Shown here: positions 1 to 7,496 of the stretch, in pieces
Position numbering within the stretch: position 1 is the first letter of the stretch
How the letters are laid out: each line of letters opens with the position of its first letter
DNA from: an uncultured Mucilaginibacter sp.
GTDB taxonomy: Bacteria; Bacteroidota; Bacteroidia; Sphingobacteriales; Sphingobacteriaceae
Length of the DNA stretch: 15,193 nucleotides
Reading direction: 5' to 3'
NCBI GenBank assembly: GCA_903885865.1
Contig: CAISKH010000503.1
Coordinates: 1-15,193 of the forward strand
Position numbers and translations under genes: made by a program
Notes under the pieces: model-generated
Database searches by the model: none
The model's input: only the letters and a program-made list of their open reading frames with translations
What the model was told of the DNA's origin: nothing

Positions 1-69
1 AACAATTTTCAATAACTTAATTGCATTTTTTAGGTGCGTCAGGCAGGTGATGATTAGCCTGTTTTAAAA

Positions 70-101
70 TTTGTATTTCAGCACAACAGTATATATTTTT
101 G
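70..101 (+). promoter_or_regulatory. Bacteroidota-type promoter for the secreted-protein gene
   Basis: TTTG at 70-73 and TATTTTTG at 94-101 are separated by 20 bases. This fits the -33 TTTG and -7 TAnnTTTG elements described for the main sigma factor of Bacteroidota. Transcription would start near 106-108, giving a leader of about 65 bases. It is the best-formed promoter in the window. Confidence 0.65.
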
Positions 102-106
102 TGCCA

Positions 107-128
107 TAATACCCGTTTCGGGGTATTA
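107..128 (+). promoter_or_regulatory. 5'-leader hairpin
   Basis: TAATACCC (107-114) and GGGTATTA (121-128) form a perfect 8-bp stem with a 6-base loop. The stem begins almost exactly where transcription from the promoter at 70-101 should start, so it would cap the 5' end of the mRNA. A role in mRNA stability, or as an operator at the start site, is inference. Confidence 0.45.
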
Positions 129-171
129 GGCGGAAATACCGTAATATTTAATATTAACGAAAAATAAAAAA

Positions 172-729
172 ATGAAAGTAAAATTTACCTTCCTGTTAGT
201 GGTATGTACAGTGTTTAGCAACACCATTAATGCGAGTGATCATCGTGTTAACTATGCTCCATATCAAAAAGTTACGGGCAATCCTTATACCATTAACGCT
301 TATAAAGAATTGTTTGGCCGTGCGCCTAATACATTTGAACAGAATTTGTTTAATTACAATAACGGATCATGGAGCAGCTACGATAATTTTAAAACCCTTG
401 TATCCCAGTTCCAGGGCTCAATGATCGGGTATAATATGAAATTCGCCTTTGGGCCGGCCCGTAATAAGGACCAGGTGATTGTTGGTTTTATTATTAACAA
501 CCGGCTTATAGCCGCCGACGTTATATTAAAAGTTAGCGGCTACATTGTATCATCAGGGGGTAGCAGCGTGATTGCCGCAGGCGGCAGTACCGTAACGCTT
601 AAAGGTGCAGGCAGTTTTAAGGTGACCAAAACTACACCGGGCGCTGTTTACGGCGGCGCTAAAATGGATCTTCCAAAAGACGCACAGCGATTTTTAACTT
701 CGGGTATAGGCGCTTTGATCATTAAATAA
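172..729 (+). CDS. Small secreted protein of unknown function
   Basis: A 185-residue protein whose family I do not recognise. Residues 1-21 form a classical signal peptide: a basic start, a hydrophobic core, and a likely cleavage after Ala21 (INA/SDHR). The mature part begins with an aromatic and Asn-rich segment (about 25-95, including YKELFGR at 44-50). It continues with a hydrophobic stretch (about 100-125) and a Gly/Ser-rich segment (about 125-162) that may form beta structure. The ATG follows an A-rich leader, as is usual in Bacteroidota. The gene is a single transcription unit between its own promoter and a strong terminator. It is probably periplasmic or secreted. No lipobox cysteine, catalytic motif or sorting domain was seen. 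Confidence 0.7.
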   Translation: MKVKFTFLLVVCTVFSNTINASDHRVNYAPYQKVTGNPYTINAYKELFGRAPNTFEQNLFNYNNGSWSSYDNFKTLVSQFQGSMIGYNMKFAFGPARNKDQVIVGFIINNRLIAADVILKVSGYIVSSGGSSVIAAGGSTVTLKGAGSFKVTKTTPGAVYGGAKMDLPKDAQRFLTSGIGALIIK

Positions 730-742
730 TAACCATGTTCTT

Positions 743-785
743 AAAAACAATAGCGATGGGTTTAAAACCCATCGCTATTGTTTTT
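743..785. terminator. Bidirectional intrinsic terminator
   Basis: Positions 743-763 are the exact reverse complement of 765-785, giving a 43-base palindrome. The core is CAATAGCGATGGG, and both arms end in A5 on the left and T5 on the right. Because it reads the same on both strands, it supplies a T-tract to the plus-strand gene ending at 729 and to the minus-strand operon ending at 804. Confidence 0.88.
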
Positions 786-803
786 AGATATATGCCGCAC
801 AAG

Positions 804-2117
804 TCACCAGCGCATAGTTTCAAATTTCCAGTCTGGATTGAACTTTTTCATTTCTGTTGTGTCATCACGTACAGTTATACCGCAATCAAGGTAGTTTTGA
901 TGCAATTTAGCTAACGCGATTTTATCCAATATTACGCCCAGGCCGGGTCCTTTAGGAACGGCTACGGAGCCATCCTCAAATTTGAAACGGCCGCCGGTAA
1001 TTACCTCGTCAGATTGCCACGGGTAGTGCGTATCCAACGCGTACGGAACTTTCGGCAGTGCAGCGCCCAAATGTACCATTGCAGCCAGCGAAATGCCCAA
1101 ATGGCTGTTAGAGTGCATAGACAGCCCTCTGCCAAATACCTGGCATATCTTTGAAAGCTCCATTGAACTGCGCAGGCCTCCCCAAAAATGGTGGTCGCTT
1201 AAAATAATATCTTCCGAACCAATAGCGATACTCGAAGGAATATCACCAAAAGAAGTGGTGCACATATTAGTGGCCAAAGGGGTTTTAAGCGCCTTTCGTA
1301 CCACCGCCATGCCCTCCTGCCCTTTCGTGGGGTCTTCCAGGTATTCCAGGCAGCCCTCCATTTCAAGGCCGTATTTGATGGATGTTTCTATTGTCCAGGC
1401 AGCATTAGGGTCAATACGCAGCGGTACATCGGGCCCAAAGGCTTCGCGTAAAGCAAATATGGAATCTGTTTCCAGGCGAGGGTCAAATACCCCGCCCTTT
1501 AGTTTAAGCGATTTAAAACCGAACTCCGCACACATGGCTTTTGCTTGTGCTACAATTCCGGCGGGGTCAACCGCTTTTGTTTGTCGGGCCGCTGCCCACC
1601 CGCTTGCAGCCGGGTCAATCTTATGACCTAACTCGCCGCCAGCACCTTCATACTTATAAAATAAATAGGCCGAAAAAGGTACCGCGTCGCGCATTTTCCC
1701 ACCTAAAAGGTCTACAACCGGGCGATTGGTTATTTTTCCCACTATATCTAAACAGGCTACCTCAATAGCGCTGAATATATGCACCAGTTTACGCTGGTCC
1801 CAGGGCATATCGCCCCTTTGTCCCGCTGTTTCCGTGCCAAAATGAGCTTCAAGCACCTGTCTTATTCCGTTAAGGTTGAATGGGTCCATACCTATAATTA
1901 AATTTTTAGCCGATTCCAATGCGGCGTCTATAGCAATATTGCCGGGTATCTCGCTAATGCCCGAAATATTATCATCCGTAATTAATTCAACTATGGTGCG
2001 TAACGCGTAAGGCTGGTGCAAACCTACTGCGTTTAACAGAGGAGGATCGACAGTTGCTATTGGTGTTATAATAAACTGTTTAATAACAGGGCCTTTTTTG
2101 TTTTGAAAATTGCTCAT
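804..2117 (-). CDS. gudD: Glucarate dehydratase (enolase superfamily)
   Basis: A 437-residue enolase-superfamily enzyme, close to the usual length of about 445 for glucarate dehydratase. It should convert D-glucarate to 5-keto-4-deoxy-D-glucarate in the cytoplasm. The N-terminal capping domain covers about 1-140 and a (beta/alpha)7-beta barrel follows. Family hallmarks are the KLK motif (Lys205 and Lys207, the base), metal ligands Asp236 (in RIDPNAAW) and Glu261 (in YLEDP), Asn284 (in ATNM), and His335 in MHSNSHLGIS, the second acid/base. The substrate-facing pattern resembles E. coli GudD more than mandelate racemase or muconate enzymes. It is the last gene of the garL-permease-garR-gudD operon and is followed by the palindromic terminator. 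The start ATG lies 7 bases after the ancestral end of garR, which suggests coupling. No Shine-Dalgarno site is visible. Confidence 0.9.
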   Translation of the reverse strand: MSNFQNKKGPVIKQFIITPIATVDPPLLNAVGLHQPYALRTIVELITDDNISGISEIPGNIAIDAALESAKNLIIGMDPFNLNGIRQVLEAHFGTETAGQRGDMPWDQRKLVHIFSAIEVACLDIVGKITNRPVVDLLGGKMRDAVPFSAYLFYKYEGAGGELGHKIDPAASGWAAARQTKAVDPAGIVAQAKAMCAEFGFKSLKLKGGVFDPRLETDSIFALREAFGPDVPLRIDPNAAWTIETSIKYGLEMEGCLEYLEDPTKGQEGMAVVRKALKTPLATNMCTTSFGDIPSSIAIGSEDIILSDHHFWGGLRSSMELSKICQVFGRGLSMHSNSHLGISLAAMVHLGAALPKVPYALDTHYPWQSDEVITGGRFKFEDGSVAVPKGPGLGVILDKIALAKLHQNYLDCGITVRDDTTEMKKFNPDWKFETMRW

Positions 2118-2124
2118 ATATGGG

Positions 2125-2178
2125 TTAGCTGATTGCCGACAATTGTTCTATTAATAAGGCGATGGAACTATGGTCAAA
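2125..2178 (-). pseudogene. garR: Orphaned C-terminal codons of garR
   Basis: This stretch continues the garR frame without an indel after the TAA at 2179-2181. It encodes 17 residues ending in LSAIS, then TAA. The sequence matches what tartronate semialdehyde reductases carry after the GKG turn (a DHS motif and a terminal helix). Counting it, the ancestral protein would be 291 residues, the normal family length. The ancestral stop lies 7 bases before the gudD start; the present stop lies 61 bases before it. Confidence 0.75.
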
Positions 2179-3000
2179 TTATCCTTTGCCTTGTGCAATT
2201 AAGGCATCCATGTGCGCCGCTACCTGCGCCGTCCCATATAACGGCACCGAAAATTCCTTGCCGGCCTGTAAAGCTATATTCATATCCTTCCGGTGTAATT
2301 TAACCTTAAAGCCGGGTGCGAAGTTGCGCTCGATGATACGTTTTCCGTGCAAATCCAATATCCGGCTTTGTGCGAAACCACCCAATAGCGCTTCGCGCAT
2401 TTTCTCCAGGTCAACGCCTGCTTTTTTAGCTAAGGTAAATGCTTCGGCAACAGCATTGATGGTCATGCCTACCACCATTTGGTTGCAAGCCTTGGTAGTT
2501 TGCCCGTCGCCAGGTTTACCAATATGCACTATATTTTTGCCCATGCATTGAAAAACAGGCAACGCGCGCTGAAACGCTTGTTCGCTGCCGCCAACCATGA
2601 TAGAAAGCGATGCCGATTCGGCACCTACTTGCCCACCTGATACCGGTGCGTCTAACACTTCAACTCCTTTTTCTTTAAATAAATTATAGAGATTTTTGGC
2701 TGTTGATGGCGCAATGGTCGACATATCAATAAAAAGCGACCCTGCCTTCACTCCTTCCAATATCCCCCCCGTACCCAAAACCACTTCCTCTACTTCAGGC
2801 GAATCAGGCAGCATGGTAATGATCACATCCGAATTTTTCGCGATCGAACTGCTGTCCGTAAATGACTTTGCCCCTGCTGCAACAAGTTCCTTAGCGGCTT
2901 TATTTTTTTCAAGTACCGCTACCGGGTATCCTGCTTTTAATAAATTCAGGGCCATGGCTTTGCCCATTATCCCTAATCCTATAAATCCTATTTTTTCCAT
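2179..3000 (-). CDS. garR: Tartronate semialdehyde reductase, C-terminally truncated
   Basis: A beta-hydroxyacid dehydrogenase of the 2-hydroxy-3-oxopropionate reductase type, which reduces tartronate semialdehyde to D-glycerate with NAD(P)H. Visible motifs are the Rossmann GLGIMG (8-13), the substrate-binding DAPVSGG (117-123), catalytic Lys170 with Asn173 in KACNQM, and Lys238-Asp239 in HRKDM. The open frame ends after 273 residues at TAA (2179-2181), whereas family members are about 290-300 long. In the same frame the next 17 codons read FDHSSIALLIEQLSAIS and then stop at 2125-2127. The DHS(S/A)-(I/L)A segment is the family's normal C-terminus. The gene therefore looks like an intact reductase gene with one nonsense codon near the end. 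The active-site residues are kept, so partial activity is possible. A sequencing error is the main alternative. Confidence 0.88.
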   Translation of the reverse strand: MEKIGFIGLGIMGKAMALNLLKAGYPVAVLEKNKAAKELVAAGAKSFTDSSSIAKNSDVIITMLPDSPEVEEVVLGTGGILEGVKAGSLFIDMSTIAPSTAKNLYNLFKEKGVEVLDAPVSGGQVGAESASLSIMVGGSEQAFQRALPVFQCMGKNIVHIGKPGDGQTTKACNQMVVGMTINAVAEAFTLAKKAGVDLEKMREALLGGFAQSRILDLHGKRIIERNFAPGFKVKLHRKDMNIALQAGKEFSVPLYGTAQVAAHMDALIAQGKG

Positions 3001-3028
3001 TTTTATAAAGATGGTTGTTTATCAGTTT

Positions 3029-4483
3029 TTAAACCAGTGGTAATAATTTCGCAGCAATCATTATGATGATCAGCCCCGTAATACCCATAATGGCCAGCGA
3101 CGGTGTTATGGTTTTTAGGGCTTCCCGCTCTGTTAAATTACTTATTTTACAGATCATCCAAAACCCGGAATCGTTCATCCAGGTAATCATTTTCGCCCCG
3201 CAGCCGATAGCCAGGCAAAGATACAGCGGATGATAACCCAAATTTGAACCGGCAGCCATCCCCGATAAAATACCTGCAGCTGTTATCAATGATACCGTGG
3301 CCGAACCCTGCGCGGTGCGCACTACCGCAGTAATAATAAAGGCGAGGGGAATTAAAGCAATCTGGTAATTCTTCGTCAATTCGGCTATCCGCGCGCTGAT
3401 ACCGCTTTGTTGCAGCATGCCGCCAAAAGCGCCGCCCGCCGCTATAATAAGAATGATGCTGCCGCCACTCATTATCGCCGCGCTTAACGAGGCATTCATT
3501 TCCTGTTTGGTTGTCCGCTTATGTACTACCAATAGTAATAAGGCAACGAGGCCGCCTGTAACCAGGGCTATATTCTTATCGCCAATAAAAACAGCCGCGC
3601 TTAATAATTTATTGATGATGGTATAGGGCGTGTGTATTTGTGTCCCGGCTGCGGAGGTAACAATAGTGTTGATGCATATAAATACAAACGGTATTAATAT
3701 AGGCATTAAAGAAAAAACCAAACCGGGGAGCTGAGCGTTTTCCTGTTCGGATGCTGATTTTATATCTGCCAGGCGGGCATCTGGGGAATCCCTTATTTCA
3801 ACCGGCCATTTTTTATTGGCCCACGCTGCATAAACATAGGCCACCGAAATATTTACCAGCCCCAGTAAAATACCGGCTATCATCATCATACCCATTGGTA
3901 CATGCATTTCGGTAACCAAAAATAAGGGACCAGGTGCAGGAGGAACCAGCGAGTTTGCCATTGATGCCCCCGCCATGATACATATTACAAACAAAAGATA
4001 GTTTTTCTTTATCTTCATGCTCATCGCCTTGGCGAGCGGTATCATCAGGAAGAGAACGGTATCAAAAAAAACGGGAATGCCTATAAAAAAGCTGCTTACC
4101 AAAAATGCCGCCGGGGCTTTGTTTATACCAGTGACCTTTAGTACCGACCTGATTATACGTTCGGCGCCCCCGCTTTCCAGCAAACAACGGCCGATGATGG
4201 AAGCCATAGCAATAATGATCCCTATTTTTGCACAGGTATTGCCAAACTCGGTAGCTACCCGTTCTCCAATACTTTTGGATGCCATTTCATGCGCGGCTTT
4301 TGTACTTGCCCCCTTCGCTATAGCAAATTGCATAATTGCCGAACCCGGCGTCATCATAGCAACAACCAGCGCCCCTAGCAATAATGCCAAAAATGGGTGC
4401 AGTTTTAACCCTATAATGCCAACCACAATTATAATAACACCAATAGCGAGTATAAATAAGGGGTCGGCAAAAAACGAGGTCAT
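3029..4483 (-). CDS. GntP-family sugar-acid:H+ symporter
   Basis: A 484-residue, very hydrophobic inner-membrane protein of the gluconate:proton symporter (GntP) family, slightly longer than the typical 440-450. About 12-14 membrane segments can be traced. Family-like stretches include GIPVFFDTVLFL, SLVPPAPGPL, RTAQGSATVSLITAAG and MITWMNDSGFW. It lies between the aldolase (6 bases downstream of that stop) and the reductase (28 bases upstream of its start), so it is co-transcribed with glucarate catabolism. Its likely substrate is D-glucarate, D-glycerate or a related acid; the family mostly moves gluconate and similar acids, and the context alone suggests glucarate. E. coli takes up glucarate with unrelated major-facilitator permeases. 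Family assignment is secure, substrate is not. Confidence 0.88.
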   Translation of the reverse strand: MTSFFADPLFILAIGVIIIVVGIIGLKLHPFLALLLGALVVAMMTPGSAIMQFAIAKGASTKAAHEMASKSIGERVATEFGNTCAKIGIIIAMASIIGRCLLESGGAERIIRSVLKVTGINKAPAAFLVSSFFIGIPVFFDTVLFLMIPLAKAMSMKIKKNYLLFVICIMAGASMANSLVPPAPGPLFLVTEMHVPMGMMMIAGILLGLVNISVAYVYAAWANKKWPVEIRDSPDARLADIKSASEQENAQLPGLVFSLMPILIPFVFICINTIVTSAAGTQIHTPYTIINKLLSAAVFIGDKNIALVTGGLVALLLLVVHKRTTKQEMNASLSAAIMSGGSIILIIAAGGAFGGMLQQSGISARIAELTKNYQIALIPLAFIITAVVRTAQGSATVSLITAAGILSGMAAGSNLGYHPLYLCLAIGCGAKMITWMNDSGFWMICKISNLTEREALKTITPSLAIMGITGLIIIMIAAKLLPLV

Positions 4484-4489
4484 GGCCTG

Positions 4490-5272
4490 TTAGGTTTTGT
4501 TTTTTGAATTGGCCCGCATACCGTTTATTTTAGCGGCCATATCATGCGCTCCATTGGCTACAAAGGTTGCATCAGCGCCGCAAGCAATAAACCTCATGCC
4601 CATATCATGATACAGCGGGTAATCATCAACAGTAAAAATAAGTATGCCTACAACCTTATCAAACTTTTTGGCAGCAGCTAAAACTGCGCTTAAAGCCTCT
4701 TTAAAACGCGGGTGATCATATTGCCCGTGTATGCCCATATCCATCGAAAGGTCATTCGGCCCTATAAAAAGCACATCAATACCATCTATCGCGGCTATTT
4801 CGTTTACATGTTTTAATGCCTCAACGGTCTCAATCTGCGCAACTCCTAATAAATTGTCTTTCGCATTTTTATAATATTCGGCGAAGTTTTGGCCATAATT
4901 TGTAGCACGAACCATTTTAGCTACCCCCCGTATACCTTCGGGCGGATATTTTAAACCACTGGCTACGGCTTGTGCTATTTCGGCATTATCAACGTGCGGA
5001 CACATAACTCCTTCGGCCCCCATGTCTAATACACGAAGGATACGCTGGCTTTGCGGGCCCTCAAGCCTCACTATGGCCCCGACGGGGGTATGTTCAAGTG
5101 CCTGTAATTGATTTAAGATATCCCTTTCCGCCCCCGAGCCGTGCTCCAGGTCAAGCAATACCCAATCATAGCCGGAAAGGCCCACTATCTCGGCTGTTAT
5201 GGTGCTTCCAAGGTTCAGCCAGCATCCGTTTAAGGTTTCGCCCTGTTTAAGCCTTTTCTTTAAGTTCTTCAC
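4490..5272 (-). CDS. garL: 5-keto-4-deoxy-D-glucarate aldolase (HpcH/HpaI family)
   Basis: A 260-residue class II aldolase of the HpcH/HpaI family. In this context it should cleave 5-keto-4-deoxy-D-glucarate (or the 2-keto-3-deoxy isomer) into pyruvate and tartronate semialdehyde. Key residues are His44 in DLEHG, Arg69 in VRLEGP, metal ligands Glu148 in QIETVEAL and Asp174 in FIGPNDLS, and the CPHV segment at 91-94. The start is GTG at 5270-5272: an in-frame TAA lies three codons upstream and no ATG precedes the conserved region. It is the first gene of the four-gene operon, 59 bases after the PepSY gene. Only a weak TAATTTTA -7-like box (5296-5303) is seen in that gap, so read-through from the ApbE unit cannot be excluded. 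Other HpcH/HpaI aldolases act on 4-hydroxy-2-oxoacids; the neighbours decide for GarL. Confidence 0.87.
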   Translation of the reverse strand: MKNLKKRLKQGETLNGCWLNLGSTITAEIVGLSGYDWVLLDLEHGSGAERDILNQLQALEHTPVGAIVRLEGPQSQRILRVLDMGAEGVMCPHVDNAEIAQAVASGLKYPPEGIRGVAKMVRATNYGQNFAEYYKNAKDNLLGVAQIETVEALKHVNEIAAIDGIDVLFIGPNDLSMDMGIHGQYDHPRFKEALSAVLAAAKKFDKVVGILIFTVDDYPLYHDMGMRFIACGADATFVANGAHDMAAKINGMRANSKNKT

Positions 5273-5331
5273 TTTTGATTAGTTAATGTAGGCGCTAAAA
5301 TTACTAATCTTTATTAAATTACGAATTAATA

Positions 5332-5982
5332 TTATGGCACCATAAAGTAATAAACAAGGTAACAAATTAATGCCCCCGCGCCCAGCAGTAAAAACCCGTT
5401 CACCCGTTTCTTTTTCATAAAACAGATCATGATAATGCCTGTAAGGGATAGAAGGGTCATGAAAATAGCGGCTATGTCAATTAAATACGACCACTTTTTG
5501 CCCGTATCGCGGCCTTTATGCAGGTCGTTCATTAAGGCTACGAGGCCCAAACTGCTTTCCTTAAACTTATAGGTTCCGTTATCGCGGTCAATAAAAGCAT
5601 CGGCGCTATAACCCGGCCCTTTGAACGATATGGTGCATTGGCCATCATCAATAATAAAATCGCTTACATCGCCTTTTATATGATGTTTATGTTTTAGTAA
5701 TTCTACGATTTCAAGTTTTGCAATGGCTGCGGTATCTTTTACTTTCACCCATTTCAATGGGACAGTTCCGGTGAATTTGTTAACAGTTTCTTTGCCGTCA
5801 AACCAATCGGCATGGTTAAGGGTGAGGCCTGTTACCGCAAAAAACAACACTATAACAAAACTAACCATGGAAAGATAGATATGCAGCCAGCGCGAAAGCG
5901 AGGCCGTACGCTTCTTCCACAGTGGTTGTTTTACTTTACTTACACGTACCAGGTGGTGAGTGCCCGAAGGGATATTAGCCAT
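5332..5982 (-). CDS. PepSY-associated transmembrane protein
   Basis: A 216-residue inner-membrane protein of the PepSY-associated TM helix family. A cytoplasmic basic N-terminus leads into TM1 (about 33-55, WLHIYLSM...AVTGLTLNH). A PepSY-like extracytoplasmic domain (about 58-145) follows, then the family signature LMNDLHKGRDTGKKWSYLID (150-169), TM2 (about 167-188) and TM3 (about 196-214). His34, His57 and His155 are candidates for heme or metal binding; relatives include parts of iron-siderophore reductases and flavin-linked electron-transfer systems. The start overlaps the ApbE stop by one base (TGATG), so the two are translationally coupled. It probably passes electrons between the membrane and the periplasm together with the flavinylating partner. 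Direction and substrate are unknown. No SGAT-type flavinylation motif is visible in it. Confidence 0.75.
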   Translation of the reverse strand: MANIPSGTHHLVRVSKVKQPLWKKRTASLSRWLHIYLSMVSFVIVLFFAVTGLTLNHADWFDGKETVNKFTGTVPLKWVKVKDTAAIAKLEIVELLKHKHHIKGDVSDFIIDDGQCTISFKGPGYSADAFIDRDNGTYKFKESSLGLVALMNDLHKGRDTGKKWSYLIDIAAIFMTLLSLTGIIMICFMKKKRVNGFLLLGAGALICYLVYYFMVP

Positions 5983-7496
5983 CAGTCTTTTTTAATATAA
6001 TCAAGCACCACTGATGTTACCTCTTCGTTGCCGCGCATGGTAATTGGCTTTTGTGGCTTTGTAAAATCCATTTCCTCAGTCATTAACTGGTGGCTTCCGT
6101 GTTCGCGCGCAACCTCTATCATGATGGTATAAGTTCCGAGCTTCACCAATTCACCTTTGCCATTTTTTCCATCCCATTTTAGCGTGTATTTTCCGGCGGG
6201 CCTGGTGGCGCTGGTAGTTGAGGTTATGCTCCGGTCACTGTCGTAATATTTATTGTAGTAGGTATCATACCAGGTATCCAGTTCATCCAGGTACTTAGGT
6301 TTTCTGTACCATATCGCGATATTACGTATCGGTTTTTTAGCCGCATCAACCACCCATACTGCAACATAAGGGCTTCGGGCCCTAAAATCATTTATCTCGC
6401 GCAGCTCCAGTTTTATCGCCAGTTCATAATTGGGGTCCCAGGTATTATCGGCAGGTAACGCTTTAATAGCTTCGGGGGTTTTGGCTTTAGCTAACGGAAT
6501 CTCTAATTTTTTCCAGCCATTACTTTCTACACGTTTTCCATCGCTGGTTATAAGCAAGTATTCGGCATGGGGCACAGTAGCCGCCAATACTTTACTTTCT
6601 TCGGGGGCAAGCACATTAAACGCGGTAGCTAAAGCGCCGGCATCCGTGGCATTATCAGCAACTACAGTAGCGCTTATCATTTTATCGGCGGGTAACCCGG
6701 TACGCGGGTCAACAATATGCGAGTGCCATACACCATTTACCAGTTCACCGCGGCGGTAGTTTCCACTTGTAGCCACCGCCATGTTATTAACCATCAGCCG
6801 CGAAATTGGCGCATCATTTTCAGCATCAGCCTTAGGGTCGCTTACCAGTATTTGCTCTGTATGCGCGCCGCGTACTACTATATCTCCGCCAATATTCATT
6901 ACTATGGCGGTTATACCGTTTTTAGTTAACGCAACATCGCAGGCCTTATTCATTATATAACTTTTTACAAATGAATTAAGCATTAACGGGGCATCGTCTA
7001 AACGGGTTACAGTATGATCGGTTTCATTTAATGTCCAATGACGTTGCTTTACCTGGGCCACGGCATTGGCTAATTCGGCAGCAGTGGGCTGCCGGCTATT
7101 TTTACCAGCCTCTTTCCATAGTTTTACTACGATCTCCGCAGAGGCATCTAACGCGCCGTTACTTTGAACGCGCCACTTATCAAAAAGGCTTAATACTTCA
7201 AATAGCTCGGGCGATATTTTTGTTGCTTTTTTTTCTCCGTTCATCCAGCGGTTAAATTCGCTTGAGGCGTCATAACCGCTTAATATTTTGTTCATCCGGT
7301 CAATCTCGTCCATAGCCGCGTTTTCGGCCAATGTGGCCTGCGCGGGCGATAGAGCCATAACCTTAAGTTCAAGCGATGTGCCTAATACATTTTCATAATC
7401 GGATACATATACACGACTGGTTTTTTTAACTGGAGTGAAGCTGCTGACCAGAAGCAACAAGAAAAGACTGCAAATTGCGGTTATTTTAAATTTCAT
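5982..7496 (-). CDS. apbE: FAD:protein FMN transferase (ApbE) fused to a DUF2271-like domain
   Basis: A 504-residue exported protein. Residues 1-21 look like a signal peptide (MKFKIT then a Leu-rich core), with no lipobox cysteine at the end. ApbE domain, about 30-330: GALDAS (114-119), MNIGGDIVVRG (200-210), ATSGNYRRG (242-250), HIVDPRTGLPA (260-270), and DAGALATAFNVL (285-296), which holds the usual metal-binding Asp and Thr. ApbE enzymes attach FMN to Thr or Ser of extracytoplasmic proteins, using FAD. The extra C-terminal part, about 355-500, contains WDPNYELAIKLEL, an aromatic stretch near 395-420, and GKYTLKWDGKNGKGE followed by LGTYTI. It resembles DUF2271, a predicted secreted domain that elsewhere occurs beside ApbE and PepSY proteins. 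The fused tail makes it much longer than a lone ApbE (about 330-350). ApbE call is firm; the DUF2271 call is from memory of the pattern. Confidence 0.83.
   Translation of the reverse strand: MKFKITAICSLFLLLLVSSFTPVKKTSRVYVSDYENVLGTSLELKVMALSPAQATLAENAAMDEIDRMNKILSGYDASSEFNRWMNGEKKATKISPELFEVLSLFDKWRVQSNGALDASAEIVVKLWKEAGKNSRQPTAAELANAVAQVKQRHWTLNETDHTVTRLDDAPLMLNSFVKSYIMNKACDVALTKNGITAIVMNIGGDIVVRGAHTEQILVSDPKADAENDAPISRLMVNNMAVATSGNYRRGELVNGVWHSHIVDPRTGLPADKMISATVVADNATDAGALATAFNVLAPEESKVLAATVPHAEYLLITSDGKRVESNGWKKLEIPLAKAKTPEAIKALPADNTWDPNYELAIKLELREINDFRARSPYVAVWVVDAAKKPIRNIAIWYRKPKYLDELDTWYDTYYNKYYDSDRSITSTTSATRPAGKYTLKWDGKNGKGELVKLGTYTIMIEVAREHGSHQLMTEEMDFTKPQKPITMRGNEEVTSVVLDYIKKD

Noticed and set aside
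1093..1626. Open frame of 177 codons antisense to gudD
   Set aside because: It lies wholly opposite a gene with clear enolase-superfamily motifs, has no family resemblance, and has no promoter or leader of its own. The same holds for antisense frames at 4017-4493, 6430-6759, 7793-8320 and 12707-13096.
2179..2181. The TAA in garR as a recoded or programmed read-through codon
   Set aside because: TAA is not used for selenocysteine or pyrrolysine, it is followed by T (an efficient stop context), and no stem-loop or slippery site is seen next to it. Nonsense mutation or base error is simpler.
5296..5303. TAATTTTA as the promoter of the glucarate operon
   Set aside because: It misses the final G of TAnnTTTG, and the best -33 candidate is only TTCG. 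Too weak to list as a feature.
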